Below the pieces are notes generated by a model, which was given only the letters and a program-made list of their open reading frames with translations, had not been told where the DNA came from and ran no database searches. The translations under genes and the position numbers were made by a program. This document shows positions 42,244 through 51,757 of a DNA stretch of 64,000 nt, piece by piece. This stretch comes from Lachnospiraceae bacterium 10-1 (GTDB taxonomy: Bacteria; Bacillota; Clostridia; Lachnospirales; Lachnospiraceae), in NCBI GenBank assembly GCA_000403495.2, contig KE159799.1:722782-786781 (forward strand), in the 5' to 3' direction. The number at the start of each line of letters is the position of its first letter. Position 1 is the first letter of the stretch.

Positions 42244-43677
42244 CTAGAATAAGTGCAATATTTCTATTAGTTCTCCTTTTTCCCAAAACAAAAAACGATC
42301 AGTCATGTTGTAGCTTTGTTCCACATTCTGCGCCAGAATCAATATGGCAGTCCCGCTTTGGGCAAACTCCCATAATTGATTTTTTAACATTTGAAAGATG
42401 AGCGCATCCGTATATCTTCCCGGATCAATACACAAAATCATCTGCGGTTTTTTCAGCCTCATGCGATAAAGAAAAATAGCCATTTTATCCTGTTCGCTTA
42501 TTTTTTCGCAATTTTGGCATTCTCTTAATGATCTGCCGGGATACCAGTTAAAAAAATCCTCCTTCACATATTCCATACTTCTTTTATGATAAAAGCCTGC
42601 TTTTGAAACTTTTCTGAAATTTCCCATACACAAATTATCTTCCAGTGACATTTGCTGAATAATTTTATTTTCCAGATAAAAATCAACAAATATAATTCTG
42701 TTATTTTTGGGGGAAAAATCCCTCTCCTCCACAGGGCTTCCCTTGTAAAAAAACTGACCACTTTCTATCTGCCAGGGATGCATCATACTTTCAAAAAGCT
42801 GCTGGTTATTAACCGTTTCAAAATCCACCAATGTGAGGATTTCTCCGGGATACAGGGAAAATGAAATATCCTTTATCTTTTTTGTGCATACCTTATCTGC
42901 ATAAAACAATGGTTTTTCGTCTTTTCTTTTTGGCTTTTTCCTCTGATTCGGCATAGATGGAAAAATCTGAAAAATCAGATTTTCGTCTATCTGATTTCTT
43001 TTTTCATTGACAATCACCTTTCCTGTTCCGCCATTTACCAGAAAAAGTATCCGTTCTGCGCATATTTGTAATTGCTTAAGCTGATACCCTGAAATAAGAA
43101 AGGAAATACCTCTTTTCTTTAATTTTTCCAACAATTCATTTAACTTTAAAAGCTCCTGCATACTACGTTCTTCTGAAAAGTCATCCAAAATAATCACTTT
43201 CGCCCCTGCAATATAATTTTTTATAATCTCAACCATATAGCTTTCAATTGATGACAACTGACAAATCAGCGCATCAGGATCAATGTCGGCTCCTATCTCC
43301 TTTAGCTCCGCCCTCGTCCGCATCCGGGACTGTTTTTTATGAATCCAGAACTGATGATGAAAATGCTTTCTAATATGAAAAATATTGTCTGTAACTGACA
43401 TATTTTTCTGGTGCTGGGACTCTTTTCCAATGAATGCAATCCGATTGCTTAATATCATATCTCCATCACAAATTTTATTTTCATCGAAAAAAAGAGTTCC
43501 CGCATCGAACTCTTCTTCCCCCGCCAGTATATGAAACAATAAAGTTTTACCGCTCCCTTTCAGCCCCATAATACCAAGCACTTCTCCTTCATAAAGATTC
43601 ATGGAAAAATCCTTTAAAATCTCCATATCACCAAGCGTTTTATACAAGTGAAGCACTCTCAGTCTTTCTTTTCTCAT
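42244..43677 (-). CDS. Degenerate tandem ABC ATPase-like protein, probably regulatory
   Basis: 477 residues from the ATG at 43677 (GGAGAG upstream). RbsA-like two-domain layout, but key residues have decayed. Domain 1 keeps Walker A GLKGSGKTLLF, yet its signature is LSSIESYMVEI and Walker B is VIILDDFSEE. Domain 2 lacks a Walker A (LVDFETVNNQQLFE) and has ISEQDKMAIF for the signature and CIDPGRYTD for Walker B. It lies 19 bp after the histidine kinase and before the oxidoreductase, not beside a permease of its own. It may couple transporter state to the kinase rather than energise import (inference). Confidence 0.78.
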   Translation of the reverse strand: MRKERLRVLHLYKTLGDMEILKDFSMNLYEGEVLGIMGLKGSGKTLLFHILAGEEEFDAGTLFFDENKICDGDMILSNRIAFIGKESQHQKNMSVTDNIFHIRKHFHHQFWIHKKQSRMRTRAELKEIGADIDPDALICQLSSIESYMVEIIKNYIAGAKVIILDDFSEERSMQELLKLNELLEKLKKRGISFLISGYQLKQLQICAERILFLVNGGTGKVIVNEKRNQIDENLIFQIFPSMPNQRKKPKRKDEKPLFYADKVCTKKIKDISFSLYPGEILTLVDFETVNNQQLFESMMHPWQIESGQFFYKGSPVEERDFSPKNNRIIFVDFYLENKIIQQMSLEDNLCMGNFRKVSKAGFYHKRSMEYVKEDFFNWYPGRSLRECQNCEKISEQDKMAIFLYRMRLKKPQMILCIDPGRYTDALIFQMLKNQLWEFAQSGTAILILAQNVEQSYNMTDRFLFWEKGELIEILHLF

Positions 43678-43696
43678 AAGTTTCTCTCCAACAAAT

Positions 43697-44464
43697 TCAT
43701 ATTCCCACTTTAAATGGTATAAAAATTTCAAAATCCGTCCCCATGTTTTCAACACTGGATACCGTTATTCCATATTCCTCTCCAAAAAATAACTGAAGCC
43801 GCCTATTCACATTATATAAGGCAATTCCATTATGGGCCGCTCCCTTTTCATCATAAGGAAGTTCCTTTGCATACATTTTATTTTTTAACTCTTCCAGCTT
43901 TTCCTGATTCATACCGCATCCATTATCAGAAATCCTGATGCTCACATGTCTTTTGGTCTGCATCAATTCAATGCAAATGTGATTTTCCTCACTTTTATTG
44001 GCAAATCCATGTTCAATGGCATTCTCCACAATTGGCTGGAGACTTAACTTTGGTATGAAACCTGATAAAATCTGTTCCTCCTGTTTATCATACAAAATTT
44101 CAAGAGAAATCCGGTTTTTAAAACGAAACTGCTGGATTTTAATGTAGTTTTTTACATTTTCAAGTTCTTCCTGTATCGTAACCGTATCGCTTTTTGTGTT
44201 AATACTGTATCTGAAAAACTTTGAAAGAGCTTCCGTTGTATCTGCTATTTCCGGAACCTGATACAATAATGCCTGCCCCCTGATACATTCCAACACATTA
44301 TAAAGAAAATGAGGATTAATCTGTCCCTGTAGGGCGGATACATCAATCTGCCTGCTTAAAATTTCTCTCTCATAAGCCTTATTCTGCTTTTTTTCATAAG
44401 CTACAATCTCTTGTTCCATCAGCTTGTTTAATTTTGCCTGCGTCAAAATTACTATTTTTTTCAT
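43697..44464 (-). CDS. Soluble LytS/YesM-type histidine kinase
   Basis: 255 residues. A short helical lead is followed by the His_kinase domain with the phosphorylated histidine in ALQGQINPHFLYNVLECIRG, then an HATPase domain (LQPIVENAIEHGF with the N box, and DNGCGMNQ). There is no transmembrane segment or extracellular sensor, unlike most YesM-type kinases, so it must receive its signal from a partner inside the cell. It is followed by the degenerate ABC protein and preceded by the response regulator gene, 39 bp away. Confidence 0.92.
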   Translation of the reverse strand: MKKIVILTQAKLNKLMEQEIVAYEKKQNKAYEREILSRQIDVSALQGQINPHFLYNVLECIRGQALLYQVPEIADTTEALSKFFRYSINTKSDTVTIQEELENVKNYIKIQQFRFKNRISLEILYDKQEEQILSGFIPKLSLQPIVENAIEHGFANKSEENHICIELMQTKRHVSIRISDNGCGMNQEKLEELKNKMYAKELPYDEKGAAHNGIALYNVNRRLQLFFGEEYGITVSSVENMGTDFEIFIPFKVGI

Positions 44465-44503
44465 AAGCCTCTCTTTCGCAGCCTGAAATCAGCTTCCATA
44501 AAA

Positions 44504-46114
44504 TTAACCATAAATTTTTCTGTATTCCGAAGGTTTTATTCCAACACTTTTTTTAAACAATTTGCTGAAATACCGGGCGTCCTGATATCCGGTCTTTTCA
44601 GCAATTTCATTCATGGAATCATTTGTGGCACAAAGCAGTTCCCTGGCAATTTTCATTCTGTAATTTGTAAGATAATCTGTAAAGTTTTCTCCTGTTTCTC
44701 TCTTAAAAACATTGGAGAAATACACCGGATTCAAATTTACATAGGACGCCACATCCTCTAAATGTATCTGCTTTGCATAATTTTCCTCCACATAGACAAA
44801 TGCCATTCTTACCGGCTTCTTATTCTGCTGTTCCACAAAATCTGCCAGTTGATCCATCGCCTCACTTACAGGCCTTATAACCGCCTTTTGCAAATCCAAA
44901 AGGCTTACCGCACTCTGCATCCCATATATATACTGCTTCCTAATATAATCCTCATTCAGCCTGCCCGCAGATAACCGCTCTTTTGTCTGTAAAAAAAGTT
45001 CCAGAATTTCTTCAAGAAGCTTAAATAAAGAACTGCTGCTGAAATGATTTCTTGCATATCGAAAGAAACCACCCATCAGTTCCTTAAACCTTTCTTTTTC
45101 CATCAGTTCAAATGTTTTTTCCAGATTTTTAAAAAGCTCTTTCTTTTCTCCGTCTGTCAGTATTTCCTGCGGCTGCTCCAAATTCTTCCAGTAAATAATC
45201 TGATCACATCCCAATACGATTCTGCTTCCTATGGCCGCATATGCTTCCTCCTTTGATTTTAAAAAACAGGCAGGGTGGTCATAAGAAGCTCCCACGCCGA
45301 CTGTCAGCTGGTAGCCTTTAAATAAATCTGCATAATTTTGAATACGCCCAAAATACTCTTTCAGTTTGTTGTTGATTCTGCCTTCATTTTCCACCGGATA
45401 GTTCATCCCGATTTTTATCGTATCAAAACTCTGCTCTTCCAAAATACAGGTACAAATCTCTCCAAACATATCCTGAAAAGTAACAGCTATCTTATTTTGA
45501 ATGGAAGAAGAATTTTCTGCATAGTCCTGTGTCTGCTCCCTGATATCTGACTTTATATAGATAATCTGAAACAATCCCTCTTTGAAATTAATTCCGTATT
45601 CCTTATGAATCTGCTCAAGTGTCAATTTATTGTGTGCCAACTGTGTAATTCCATTATTTAAAAAGAAACGCTTCAAAAGCTTTTCATTATGGGCTGCTGC
45701 CGGCCTGTCCTCAACCTGGTTTTCCTCCTCCGCAATCTTCAACGTTAATTTATTTAATGTATGATTTAATTCATCCGCATCTACAGGCTTTAAAATATAG
45801 TCCTCCACATCATATTTTAAAGCATTATGGGCATACTCAAACTGTCTATAACCACTGACAATAACAAAATGACAGGGAATTCCCTCCCGTCTGACTCTTC
45901 CAATTAATTCGATTCCATCCATTTGCGGCATAGAAATATCTGTTATGACAATATCCGGCTTTTTCTCTAATATAGCCTGATAAAGAGCCTGTCCTGTATA
46001 GTATTCTCCAATAAAACACAGTTTCAGTCCATCCCAGTCAATAATCTTCTTCAACAGTTCACAGATCAACTGCTCGTCATCTGCAATCAGCACAGTTTTT
46101 TTATTTTTCAACAT
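44504..46114 (-). CDS. Response regulator, REC plus AraC-type DNA-binding domain
   Basis: 536 residues. An N-terminal receiver domain (VLIADDEQLICELLKKI, phosphorylated Asp in DIVITDISMPQMDGIEL, Lys in ILKPVDADEL), a long middle region (about 130-430), and a C-terminal AraC helix-turn-helix pair (YVNLNPVYFSNVFKRETGENF and GYQDARYFSKLFKKSVGIKPSEYR). It is the YesN-type partner of the kinase encoded next. First gene of the regulon, with a strong promoter at 46172-46200. Expected to activate the oxidoreductase-importer genes. Confidence 0.95.
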   Translation of the reverse strand: MLKNKKTVLIADDEQLICELLKKIIDWDGLKLCFIGEYYTGQALYQAILEKKPDIVITDISMPQMDGIELIGRVRREGIPCHFVIVSGYRQFEYAHNALKYDVEDYILKPVDADELNHTLNKLTLKIAEEENQVEDRPAAAHNEKLLKRFFLNNGITQLAHNKLTLEQIHKEYGINFKEGLFQIIYIKSDIREQTQDYAENSSSIQNKIAVTFQDMFGEICTCILEEQSFDTIKIGMNYPVENEGRINNKLKEYFGRIQNYADLFKGYQLTVGVGASYDHPACFLKSKEEAYAAIGSRIVLGCDQIIYWKNLEQPQEILTDGEKKELFKNLEKTFELMEKERFKELMGGFFRYARNHFSSSSLFKLLEEILELFLQTKERLSAGRLNEDYIRKQYIYGMQSAVSLLDLQKAVIRPVSEAMDQLADFVEQQNKKPVRMAFVYVEENYAKQIHLEDVASYVNLNPVYFSNVFKRETGENFTDYLTNYRMKIARELLCATNDSMNEIAEKTGYQDARYFSKLFKKSVGIKPSEYRKIYG

Positions 46115-46171
46115 AGCTGCCTCATTTTCTAATCAAAAATTTTTAGTTACATAAAGCTCTATACAGAGTAA

Positions 46172-46200
46172 ATTATAACACGTCGTCTTTTAACTGCCAA
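46172..46200 (-). promoter_or_regulatory. Promoter of the two-component/sugar regulon
   Basis: On the minus strand TTGGCA (46195-46200), a 17-bp spacer and a perfect TATAAT (46172-46177), about 60 bp before the response regulator start. Confidence 0.75.
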
Positions 46201-46224
46201 TACGGGATAAACTGCCACTTGCAT

Positions 46225-46273
46225 AAAAAGGCCGCTGCCCACAAATGATCACTCATCTGTAAATGCAGCGGCC
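46225..46273 (-). terminator. Terminator of the SSB-like gene
   Basis: On the minus strand GGCCGCTGC and GCAGCGGCC pair around a 26-base loop and are followed by TTTTTATG. It lies 36 bp after the stop at 46309. Confidence 0.8.
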
Positions 46274-46308
46274 AGCCTTATTAAAAAGGGGTTACCTGAA
46301 ATTTATCT

Positions 46309-46938
46309 TTATTCCTCCATAAGTTCTAATTTACTTACGGAAACCTCATATGCTGTTCTCTTTTCCGCATCATCCTCAGAAAGCCTCTTCATGTACTCCC
46401 TGCTCTGGATTCTTCCCCAGATTTCACATCTGGTTCCCACTGAGAAATTACTTGCAAAACGGGCATTTCTTCCCCAGCAGATACAGGGAATGTAATCGCT
46501 TTTTCCATAAGGCCTGTTTACTGCCAGCAAAAGATCTGCAATCTCTCTTCCCAAAGGCGTTTTTCTGTAAATGGGTTCCTTACAGATATAACCGTCCAGA
46601 TAAATCTGATTGGTTTTCGAGCTTTCCGGTGTTTCATCCACAAACTCAATCTCCCTTGCAAATACTGAAAGCACAAGTCTGTTTTTCCGCTCTTCATGCC
46701 TGTTGTAGGAACGGAACTGTCCCTGAACCATAATATTTAGTCCTTTATAGTCCTCATTCACATCAATCAGCCGCTCAGATACCATCAGCGGAATAATATC
46801 ACTGGAATCGCTTAACCTTGGTACATTCACGTCTACCATATAAAATCCTTCTCCGAAAATTTCATGGCTGAATACAAAATCACTTACGATCTCTCCCATG
46901 ATTACCACCTGGTTGTTTTCAATTACCTTATCTGTCAT
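46309..46938 (-). CDS. Single-stranded DNA-binding-like protein, two OB domains
   Basis: 209 residues. Two OB-fold halves: about 1-100 (NNQVVIMGEIVSDFVFSHEI) and about 105-205. The second is the clearer SSB match (IYLDGYICKEPIYRKTPLGREIADLLLAVN and CICWGRNARFASNFSVGTRCEIWG). No acidic C-terminal DDIPF tail is present, so it is not the main replicative SSB. It could be an accessory SSB or a PriB-like factor. A single gene with its own terminator. Confidence 0.8.
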   Translation of the reverse strand: MTDKVIENNQVVIMGEIVSDFVFSHEIFGEGFYMVDVNVPRLSDSSDIIPLMVSERLIDVNEDYKGLNIMVQGQFRSYNRHEERKNRLVLSVFAREIEFVDETPESSKTNQIYLDGYICKEPIYRKTPLGREIADLLLAVNRPYGKSDYIPCICWGRNARFASNFSVGTRCEIWGRIQSREYMKRLSEDDAEKRTAYEVSVSKLELMEE

Positions 46939-47115
46939 TTTAGTTCTCCCTTCTTACTCCTTAAGAATTTTTTCCTGTCATGTATTACTATTTATATGAA
47001 TTTTTTTCCAAAAAAGACCTTTTATTTACCGCATTATTTTACATTTTGTAACAATTACAAAACAGACGGGGCAGCAATTCTCTCTTAAGCCTTCACTGCA
47101 AATTGTATTTTCATA

Positions 47116-47145
47116 TTTACAAGCCCTTGAAGGTGGTGCTATACT
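47116..47145 (+). promoter_or_regulatory. Promoter of typA
   Basis: TTTACA (47116-47121), an 18-bp spacer and TATACT (47140-47145), about 95 bp before the start codon. The gap 46939-47238 otherwise contains no supported gene. Confidence 0.6.
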
Positions 47146-47238
47146 TAAACAGTTTGAAATATGATAAATACTGTATTTGCGCTGTATTGCAGGCTGCTTA
47201 CTGCATCTTGGCTTATACATGGAGGAAAAATTAATATT

Positions 47239-49086
47239 ATGAAAATGAAAAGAGAAAATGTAAGAAACATAGCAATAATCGCCCATGTTGATCATGGTAA
47301 AACTACCTTAGTAGATGAACTTTTAAAACAAAGCGGTGTATTCCGCACAAATCAGGAGGTTGTCGAACGTGTTATGGATTCCAATGATATTGAAAGGGAA
47401 CGGGGCATTACTATTTTATCCAAAAACACTGCCGTGACCTACAAAGATACCAAAATCAACATCATTGATACCCCCGGCCATGCTGATTTCGGCGGAGAAG
47501 TGGAACGTGTTCTCAAAATGGTGAATGGCGTTATTTTAGTAGTAGATGCTTTTGAGGGCGCTATGCCCCAGACAAAATTTGTTCTTAGAAAAGCGCTGGA
47601 ACTTAAGCTTCCCGTAGTGGTATGTGTCAATAAAATTGACCGTCCGGAGGCCCGCCCTGATGAAGTGGTAGATGAAGTTTTAGAGTTGTTTCTGGATCTG
47701 GATGCGGATGAGTCCCAGCTTGACTGTCCCTTTGTATTTGCATCTGCCAAAACGGGAACTGCCACCTTAGACTTAAAAGAAGCGGGAAATAACATGATCC
47801 CCTTATTTGAAACAATTCTCAATTATATTCCTGCCCCTGAAGGTGATCCTGACGCAGGAACACAGGTTTTGATCAGCACCATTGATTATAATGAATATGT
47901 AGGAAGAATCGGCGTAGGCAAGGTAGACAATGGCTGCGTCCGGGTAAATCAGGAGGTGGTAATTGTAAACCACCATGATCCCGAAAAATCAAGAAAGGTA
48001 AAAATCAGCAAGCTCTATGAATTTGATGGTCTGAACAAAGTTGCGGTTTCCGAGGCCAATATGGGTTCTATTGTAGCTATTTCCGGCATTTCCGATATCC
48101 GCATCGGAGATACCTTATGCTCCCCGGAAAATCCAGTTCCTATCCCCTTCCAAAAAATTTCTGAACCTACTATTGCAATGCATTTTATTGTCAACGACTC
48201 TCCCCTTGCCGGTCAGGAAGGAAAGTATGTGACCAGCAGGCATATTAGAGACAGACTGTTCCGTGAACTGAACACTGACGTTTCCCTGCGGGTGGAAGAA
48301 ACAGACACCACAGAAGCATTTAAAGTTTCCGGACGTGGTGAACTGCATTTATCCGTACTAATTGAAAATATGAGAAGGGAAGGATATGAATTTGCAGTAA
48401 GCAAGGCAGAAGTTCTCTATAAAACAGACGAAAGCGGTAAAAAATTAGAGCCAATGGAACTTTGTTATATTGATGTACCTGAAGAATTCTCCGGTTCCGT
48501 TATTGAAAAGCTAAGCCAAAGAAAGGGAGAACTGCAGAGCATGGGCGCCTCCTCCGGCGGCTATACCCGTCTTGAATTTTCCATTCCTTCCAGGGGCCTG
48601 ATCGGATATCGTGGAGAGTTTATGACAGATACCAAAGGAAATGGCATTATGAACAGTATTTTTGACGGATATGGCCCCTATAAGGGGGATATCCAGTACC
48701 GAAAACAGGGCTCTTTAATTGCATTTGAGGCAGGTGAAGCAATCACCTATGGTCTGTACAACGCACAGGAGCGCGGTACTCTCTTTATCGGTCCTGGTGA
48801 AAAAGTATATTCCGGCATGGTGGTTGGTCAAAATGGGAAAGGTGAAGACATTGAATTGAACGTGTGTAAAAAGAAACAGCTTACCAACACCCGTTCTTCC
48901 AGCGCCGATGAAGCACTGCGTTTAACTCCGCCCAAGGTTTTAAGTTTAGAACAGGCTCTTGAATTTATTGATACAGATGAACTTTTAGAGGTTACACCTA
49001 CATCTCTGCGCATCCGCAAAAAGATTTTAGATCCTACCATGCGCAAACGTGCTGCAATGCGTTCTGCCTCCCTGCAGCAAAATTGA
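47239..49086 (+). CDS. typA: Ribosome-associated GTPase TypA/BipA
   Basis: 615 residues, the normal length. G1 is AHVDHGKTTLVDEL, the switch region ERERGITILSKNTA, G3 DTPGHADFGGEVERVL and G4 VNKIDRPEARPDEVVDE; the TypA-specific C-terminal half begins around RREGYEFAVSKAEV. It binds the ribosome in EF-G fashion and supports ribosome assembly and stress growth. The ATG at 47239 starts the conserved MKRENVRNIAII; GGAGG lies 13 bases before it, a bit far. The longer frame from 47161 is not needed. Confidence 0.97.
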   Translation: MKMKRENVRNIAIIAHVDHGKTTLVDELLKQSGVFRTNQEVVERVMDSNDIERERGITILSKNTAVTYKDTKINIIDTPGHADFGGEVERVLKMVNGVILVVDAFEGAMPQTKFVLRKALELKLPVVVCVNKIDRPEARPDEVVDEVLELFLDLDADESQLDCPFVFASAKTGTATLDLKEAGNNMIPLFETILNYIPAPEGDPDAGTQVLISTIDYNEYVGRIGVGKVDNGCVRVNQEVVIVNHHDPEKSRKVKISKLYEFDGLNKVAVSEANMGSIVAISGISDIRIGDTLCSPENPVPIPFQKISEPTIAMHFIVNDSPLAGQEGKYVTSRHIRDRLFRELNTDVSLRVEETDTTEAFKVSGRGELHLSVLIENMRREGYEFAVSKAEVLYKTDESGKKLEPMELCYIDVPEEFSGSVIEKLSQRKGELQSMGASSGGYTRLEFSIPSRGLIGYRGEFMTDTKGNGIMNSIFDGYGPYKGDIQYRKQGSLIAFEAGEAITYGLYNAQERGTLFIGPGEKVYSGMVVGQNGKGEDIELNVCKKKQLTNTRSSSADEALRLTPPKVLSLEQALEFIDTDELLEVTPTSLRIRKKILDPTMRKRAAMRSASLQQN

Positions 49087-49130
49087 TTTAAAGAGCATAT
49101 TATAACACCGCAATCTTGTTTCTCCTAAAA

Positions 49131-49187
49131 CAGTCACATAACAATTCTTCTTATTATATATTAATAATAAAAATTGTTATGTGACTG
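49131..49187. repeat. Perfect 16-bp inverted repeat after typA
   Basis: CAGTCACATAACAATT (49131-49146) and its exact complement (49172-49187) flank a 25-base AT-only loop. A second hairpin, AATCCTGCA / TGCAGGATT (49194-49216), follows directly and ends in GCTTCTTC. Together they probably end typA transcription, though T-runs are weak; a binding site or a small mobile repeat is the alternative. Confidence 0.65.
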
Positions 49188-49241
49188 GAGCATAATCCTG
49201 CAATTAATGCAGGATTGCTTCTTCAATGATAAAGGAGAAAA

Positions 49242-50123
49242 ATGGCCAAAGAAATAAAATGGAATAAACGGTTTGATATTGGAGTAGATTCCATTGATAA
49301 AGCACACCGGAAACTTTTTTCAATTGTACACAAATTATCCTGCCTTAATGAAAATGAAAATAACGGTCCCTGGGCATGTGCTGAAGGAATTAAGTATTTT
49401 AAAAATTATGCCATAACACATTTTGCTGAAGAAGAAGCCTATATGAAGTCGATAGGATACAAAGGTTATGAAATGCACAAGCGTCTGCATGATGATATGC
49501 GTGATAAAACTCTTCCTGCGCTTGAAAAAGACCTGAAAACATCAAAATACTCAAAGGAATCCATCCATCATTTTCTCGGCATCTGCCTTGGATGGCTGAC
49601 TGCACATATTATGATTGAAGACCGTGCCATTACGGGAAAAGGCATAAACAAATGGAAAATTGATCATTCAGGAAAGACTGCTTTAGGGCTGGAAAGTGCA
49701 ATATCTGACACTATGGAGGAAATTTTTAAGCTGCAGACGGATGTCATCAGCGAACATTATAGTGGAGAAAATTTCGGAGAAAGTGTAATCAGCCGATTAA
49801 TCTATCAATCAAAAGAAGGCAAACAAATACAGTTTCTATTAATTTTTGAGGAAGGATTGGTACTGCATATTGTAAACTCTATACTGGATATGCAATTTCG
49901 AAAAGTCGACAAATTAGTTAGTAATACTTTCAAAATACTTTCTGAACAGACGACAAATCAGATTACAGCCCATTTTCCATCCTCCCATAGCTTTGAACTG
50001 GAAAGCAGCCATTTAATGACTATGGAACAACTTCAACGGGAATTCTGCATTGAATATTCCAATTATAGTTTTCTGTTTGATACAGGAGTCGGATACTTTG
50101 CCTTTTGCATTAAATCAGTATAA
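49242..50123 (+). CDS. Bacteriohemerythrin fused to a CheX-like domain
   Basis: 293 residues. The N-terminal half is a complete hemerythrin domain with all seven di-iron ligands: H22, H60, E64, H79, H83, H122 and D127; it should bind oxygen. The C-terminal half (about 165-293; FGESVISRLIYQ, FEEGLVLHIVNSILD, KLVSNTFKILSEQTTNQIT) resembles CheX/CheC-like domains in its helix-strand order and ends in YFAFCIKSV. AAAGGAG precedes the ATG. It may report oxygen to a chemotaxis or signalling pathway (inference). Single gene. Confidence 0.8.
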   Translation: MAKEIKWNKRFDIGVDSIDKAHRKLFSIVHKLSCLNENENNGPWACAEGIKYFKNYAITHFAEEEAYMKSIGYKGYEMHKRLHDDMRDKTLPALEKDLKTSKYSKESIHHFLGICLGWLTAHIMIEDRAITGKGINKWKIDHSGKTALGLESAISDTMEEIFKLQTDVISEHYSGENFGESVISRLIYQSKEGKQIQFLLIFEEGLVLHIVNSILDMQFRKVDKLVSNTFKILSEQTTNQITAHFPSSHSFELESSHLMTMEQLQREFCIEYSNYSFLFDTGVGYFAFCIKSV

Positions 50124-50164
50124 AAAATGGATGCCGCGTACTGCGGAACATCCTAACATTCATC

Positions 50165-50218
50165 AATCCCCCGCAACTGTCTGGCATAGCATCATCCAGA
50201 TCAGTGTTACGGGGGATT
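50165..50218. terminator. Terminator between hemerythrin and mgtE genes
   Basis: AATCCCCCG and CGGGGGATT form the outer stem and CTGG/CCAG an inner stem; TTTTTAT follows on the plus strand. It lies between convergent genes. A smaller hairpin (GGATGCCGC...GCGGAACATCC) precedes it at about 50128-50154. Confidence 0.75.
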
Positions 50219-50288
50219 TCATTTTTATATTATCAGCCAAATGGATGTAAATACCCCCACCGGCTGACTGCTTAATTTTATAAAATGA

Positions 50289-51638
50289 TTATATATGCAG
50301 TAAATGGGTTGCTATCTGGAAATATACCAGAAGCGACAGCACATCCACAATAGTTGTGATAAAAGGGCTTGCCATAACAGCAGGATCAAATCCGATTTTT
50401 TTTGCAAGCATAGGCAGTGTACATCCTACAAGCTTGGCAATGATCACCGCTGCTACCAGTGTCAGGCATACCACTAACGCTACCATGATACTGACTTTAT
50501 CCAGTAAAAGAAGCTTTAAAAAATTAGCTGCTGCCAGTGTAATCCCGCAAAGACATGCAACCCGGACTTCTTTAAAGACCACCTTAAATGCATCTCCAAA
50601 TTCTATTTCATTTAAAGAAAGTCCGCGAATGATAGTAACGCTGGCCTGTCCGCCGGCGTTTCCACCTGTATCCATCAGCATGGGAATATACGCAATTAAC
50701 GCACCATATGCCAAAAGCGCATCCTCAAAGGTAGTAAGCACACTCCCTGTAAGAGTTGCCGATATCATAAGCAGCAAAAGCCAGGGCATACGCTTCTTCC
50801 ATGTTTCAATCACGCTTGTTTTCATGTAAGGCTTATCTGATGGCACAATAGCCGCCATCTTTTCCATATCCTCCGTAGCTTCTTCCTGGAGAATATCCAC
50901 AATATCATCTACCGTAATAATGCCTACCAGACGATTTTCATTATCCACTACCGGCATTGCGGTAAAGTCATACTTCTGGAACTGTCTGGCAACTTCTTCC
51001 TGATCCATTAAGGTATTAATGTAAATAACGTTTTCATGCATGATATCCCCGATCACCGCATCCCCTGAACTGATCAGCAGATACCGAAGGGCAACCGTTC
51101 CCACCAGTGTTCTTTTGGCATCCAGCACATAACATATATTAATGGTTTCACTATCTACGCCAATTTTTCTAATACGGGCAATGGCATCTTCCACTGTCAT
51201 ATTTTCTTTTAAGTCCACATACTCTACCGTCATAATACTGCCGGCAGAGTCCTCCGGATATCTTAGCAGATGGTTAATGTCTCTTCTGGTCTCCGGATTT
51301 GCATTGGCAAGCAGTTTTTTTACTACGTTTGCAGGCATTTCTTCCAAAAGATCCGTAGCATCATCCGCCATCAGGTTATTGATAATTCCTGCCGCATCCT
51401 TTTCCGACAGGCTGGTAATAATGAACTGCTGGCTCTCCACTTCCAGATAAGAAAATACATCTGCCGCAATGTTTTTGGGCAGAATGCGGAAAATCTTCAA
51501 AAGATCCTCCTCTTCCAATTCCTCCATAATTACTGCAATATCTGCTTCATTCATTTCTGCAATCTTCTGGCGGAGCCGGGTATACTGCTTTGTGTCCAGT
51601 AGTTCCTTAATTATTTCGAACTCTTTGATTTCTTCCAT
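50289..51638 (-). CDS. mgtE: Magnesium transporter MgtE
   Basis: 449 residues. N-terminal MgtE_N superhelical domain (about 1-125), two CBS domains (about 130-255; VGTVALRYLLISSGDAV, GIITVDDIVDILQEEATEDME) and five transmembrane helices (about 285-449) with the pore motif YIPMLMDTGGNAGGQAS. Imports Mg2+ and closes when cytoplasmic Mg2+ binds the N and CBS domains. AAGGAG precedes the ATG. No M-box riboswitch pattern is visible upstream; instead a short leader frame overlaps the start. Confidence 0.97.
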   Translation of the reverse strand: MEEIKEFEIIKELLDTKQYTRLRQKIAEMNEADIAVIMEELEEEDLLKIFRILPKNIAADVFSYLEVESQQFIITSLSEKDAAGIINNLMADDATDLLEEMPANVVKKLLANANPETRRDINHLLRYPEDSAGSIMTVEYVDLKENMTVEDAIARIRKIGVDSETINICYVLDAKRTLVGTVALRYLLISSGDAVIGDIMHENVIYINTLMDQEEVARQFQKYDFTAMPVVDNENRLVGIITVDDIVDILQEEATEDMEKMAAIVPSDKPYMKTSVIETWKKRMPWLLLLMISATLTGSVLTTFEDALLAYGALIAYIPMLMDTGGNAGGQASVTIIRGLSLNEIEFGDAFKVVFKEVRVACLCGITLAAANFLKLLLLDKVSIMVALVVCLTLVAAVIIAKLVGCTLPMLAKKIGFDPAVMASPFITTIVDVLSLLVYFQIATHLLHI

Positions 51639-51721
51639 AGCATTTCTCCTTTATATGTGATTTTTATGCTCCGTTCATGAGGAGGAATATCAGTATTACT
51701 GTTTGCTATACTTTTCTTCAT
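51611..51721 (-). CDS. Possible leader peptide (36 aa) overlapping mgtE start
   Basis: A short frame MKKSIANSNTDIPPHERS... with AGGTGG before its ATG at 51721. It overlaps the mgtE start region by 28 bp in another frame. It sits between the promoter at 51758-51786 and mgtE. The N-T-D-I-P-P-H-E stretch contains consecutive prolines and acidic residues, the kind of stretch that stalls or destabilises ribosomes at low Mg2+ in known Mg2+ transporter leaders such as mgtL. This is an inference from position and composition. Confidence 0.45.
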   Translation of the reverse strand: MKKSIANSNTDIPPHERSIKITYKGEMLWKKSKSSK

Positions 51722-51757
51722 AAAAACCACCACCTTTCTGGAAAATGCTCTTTTTTT

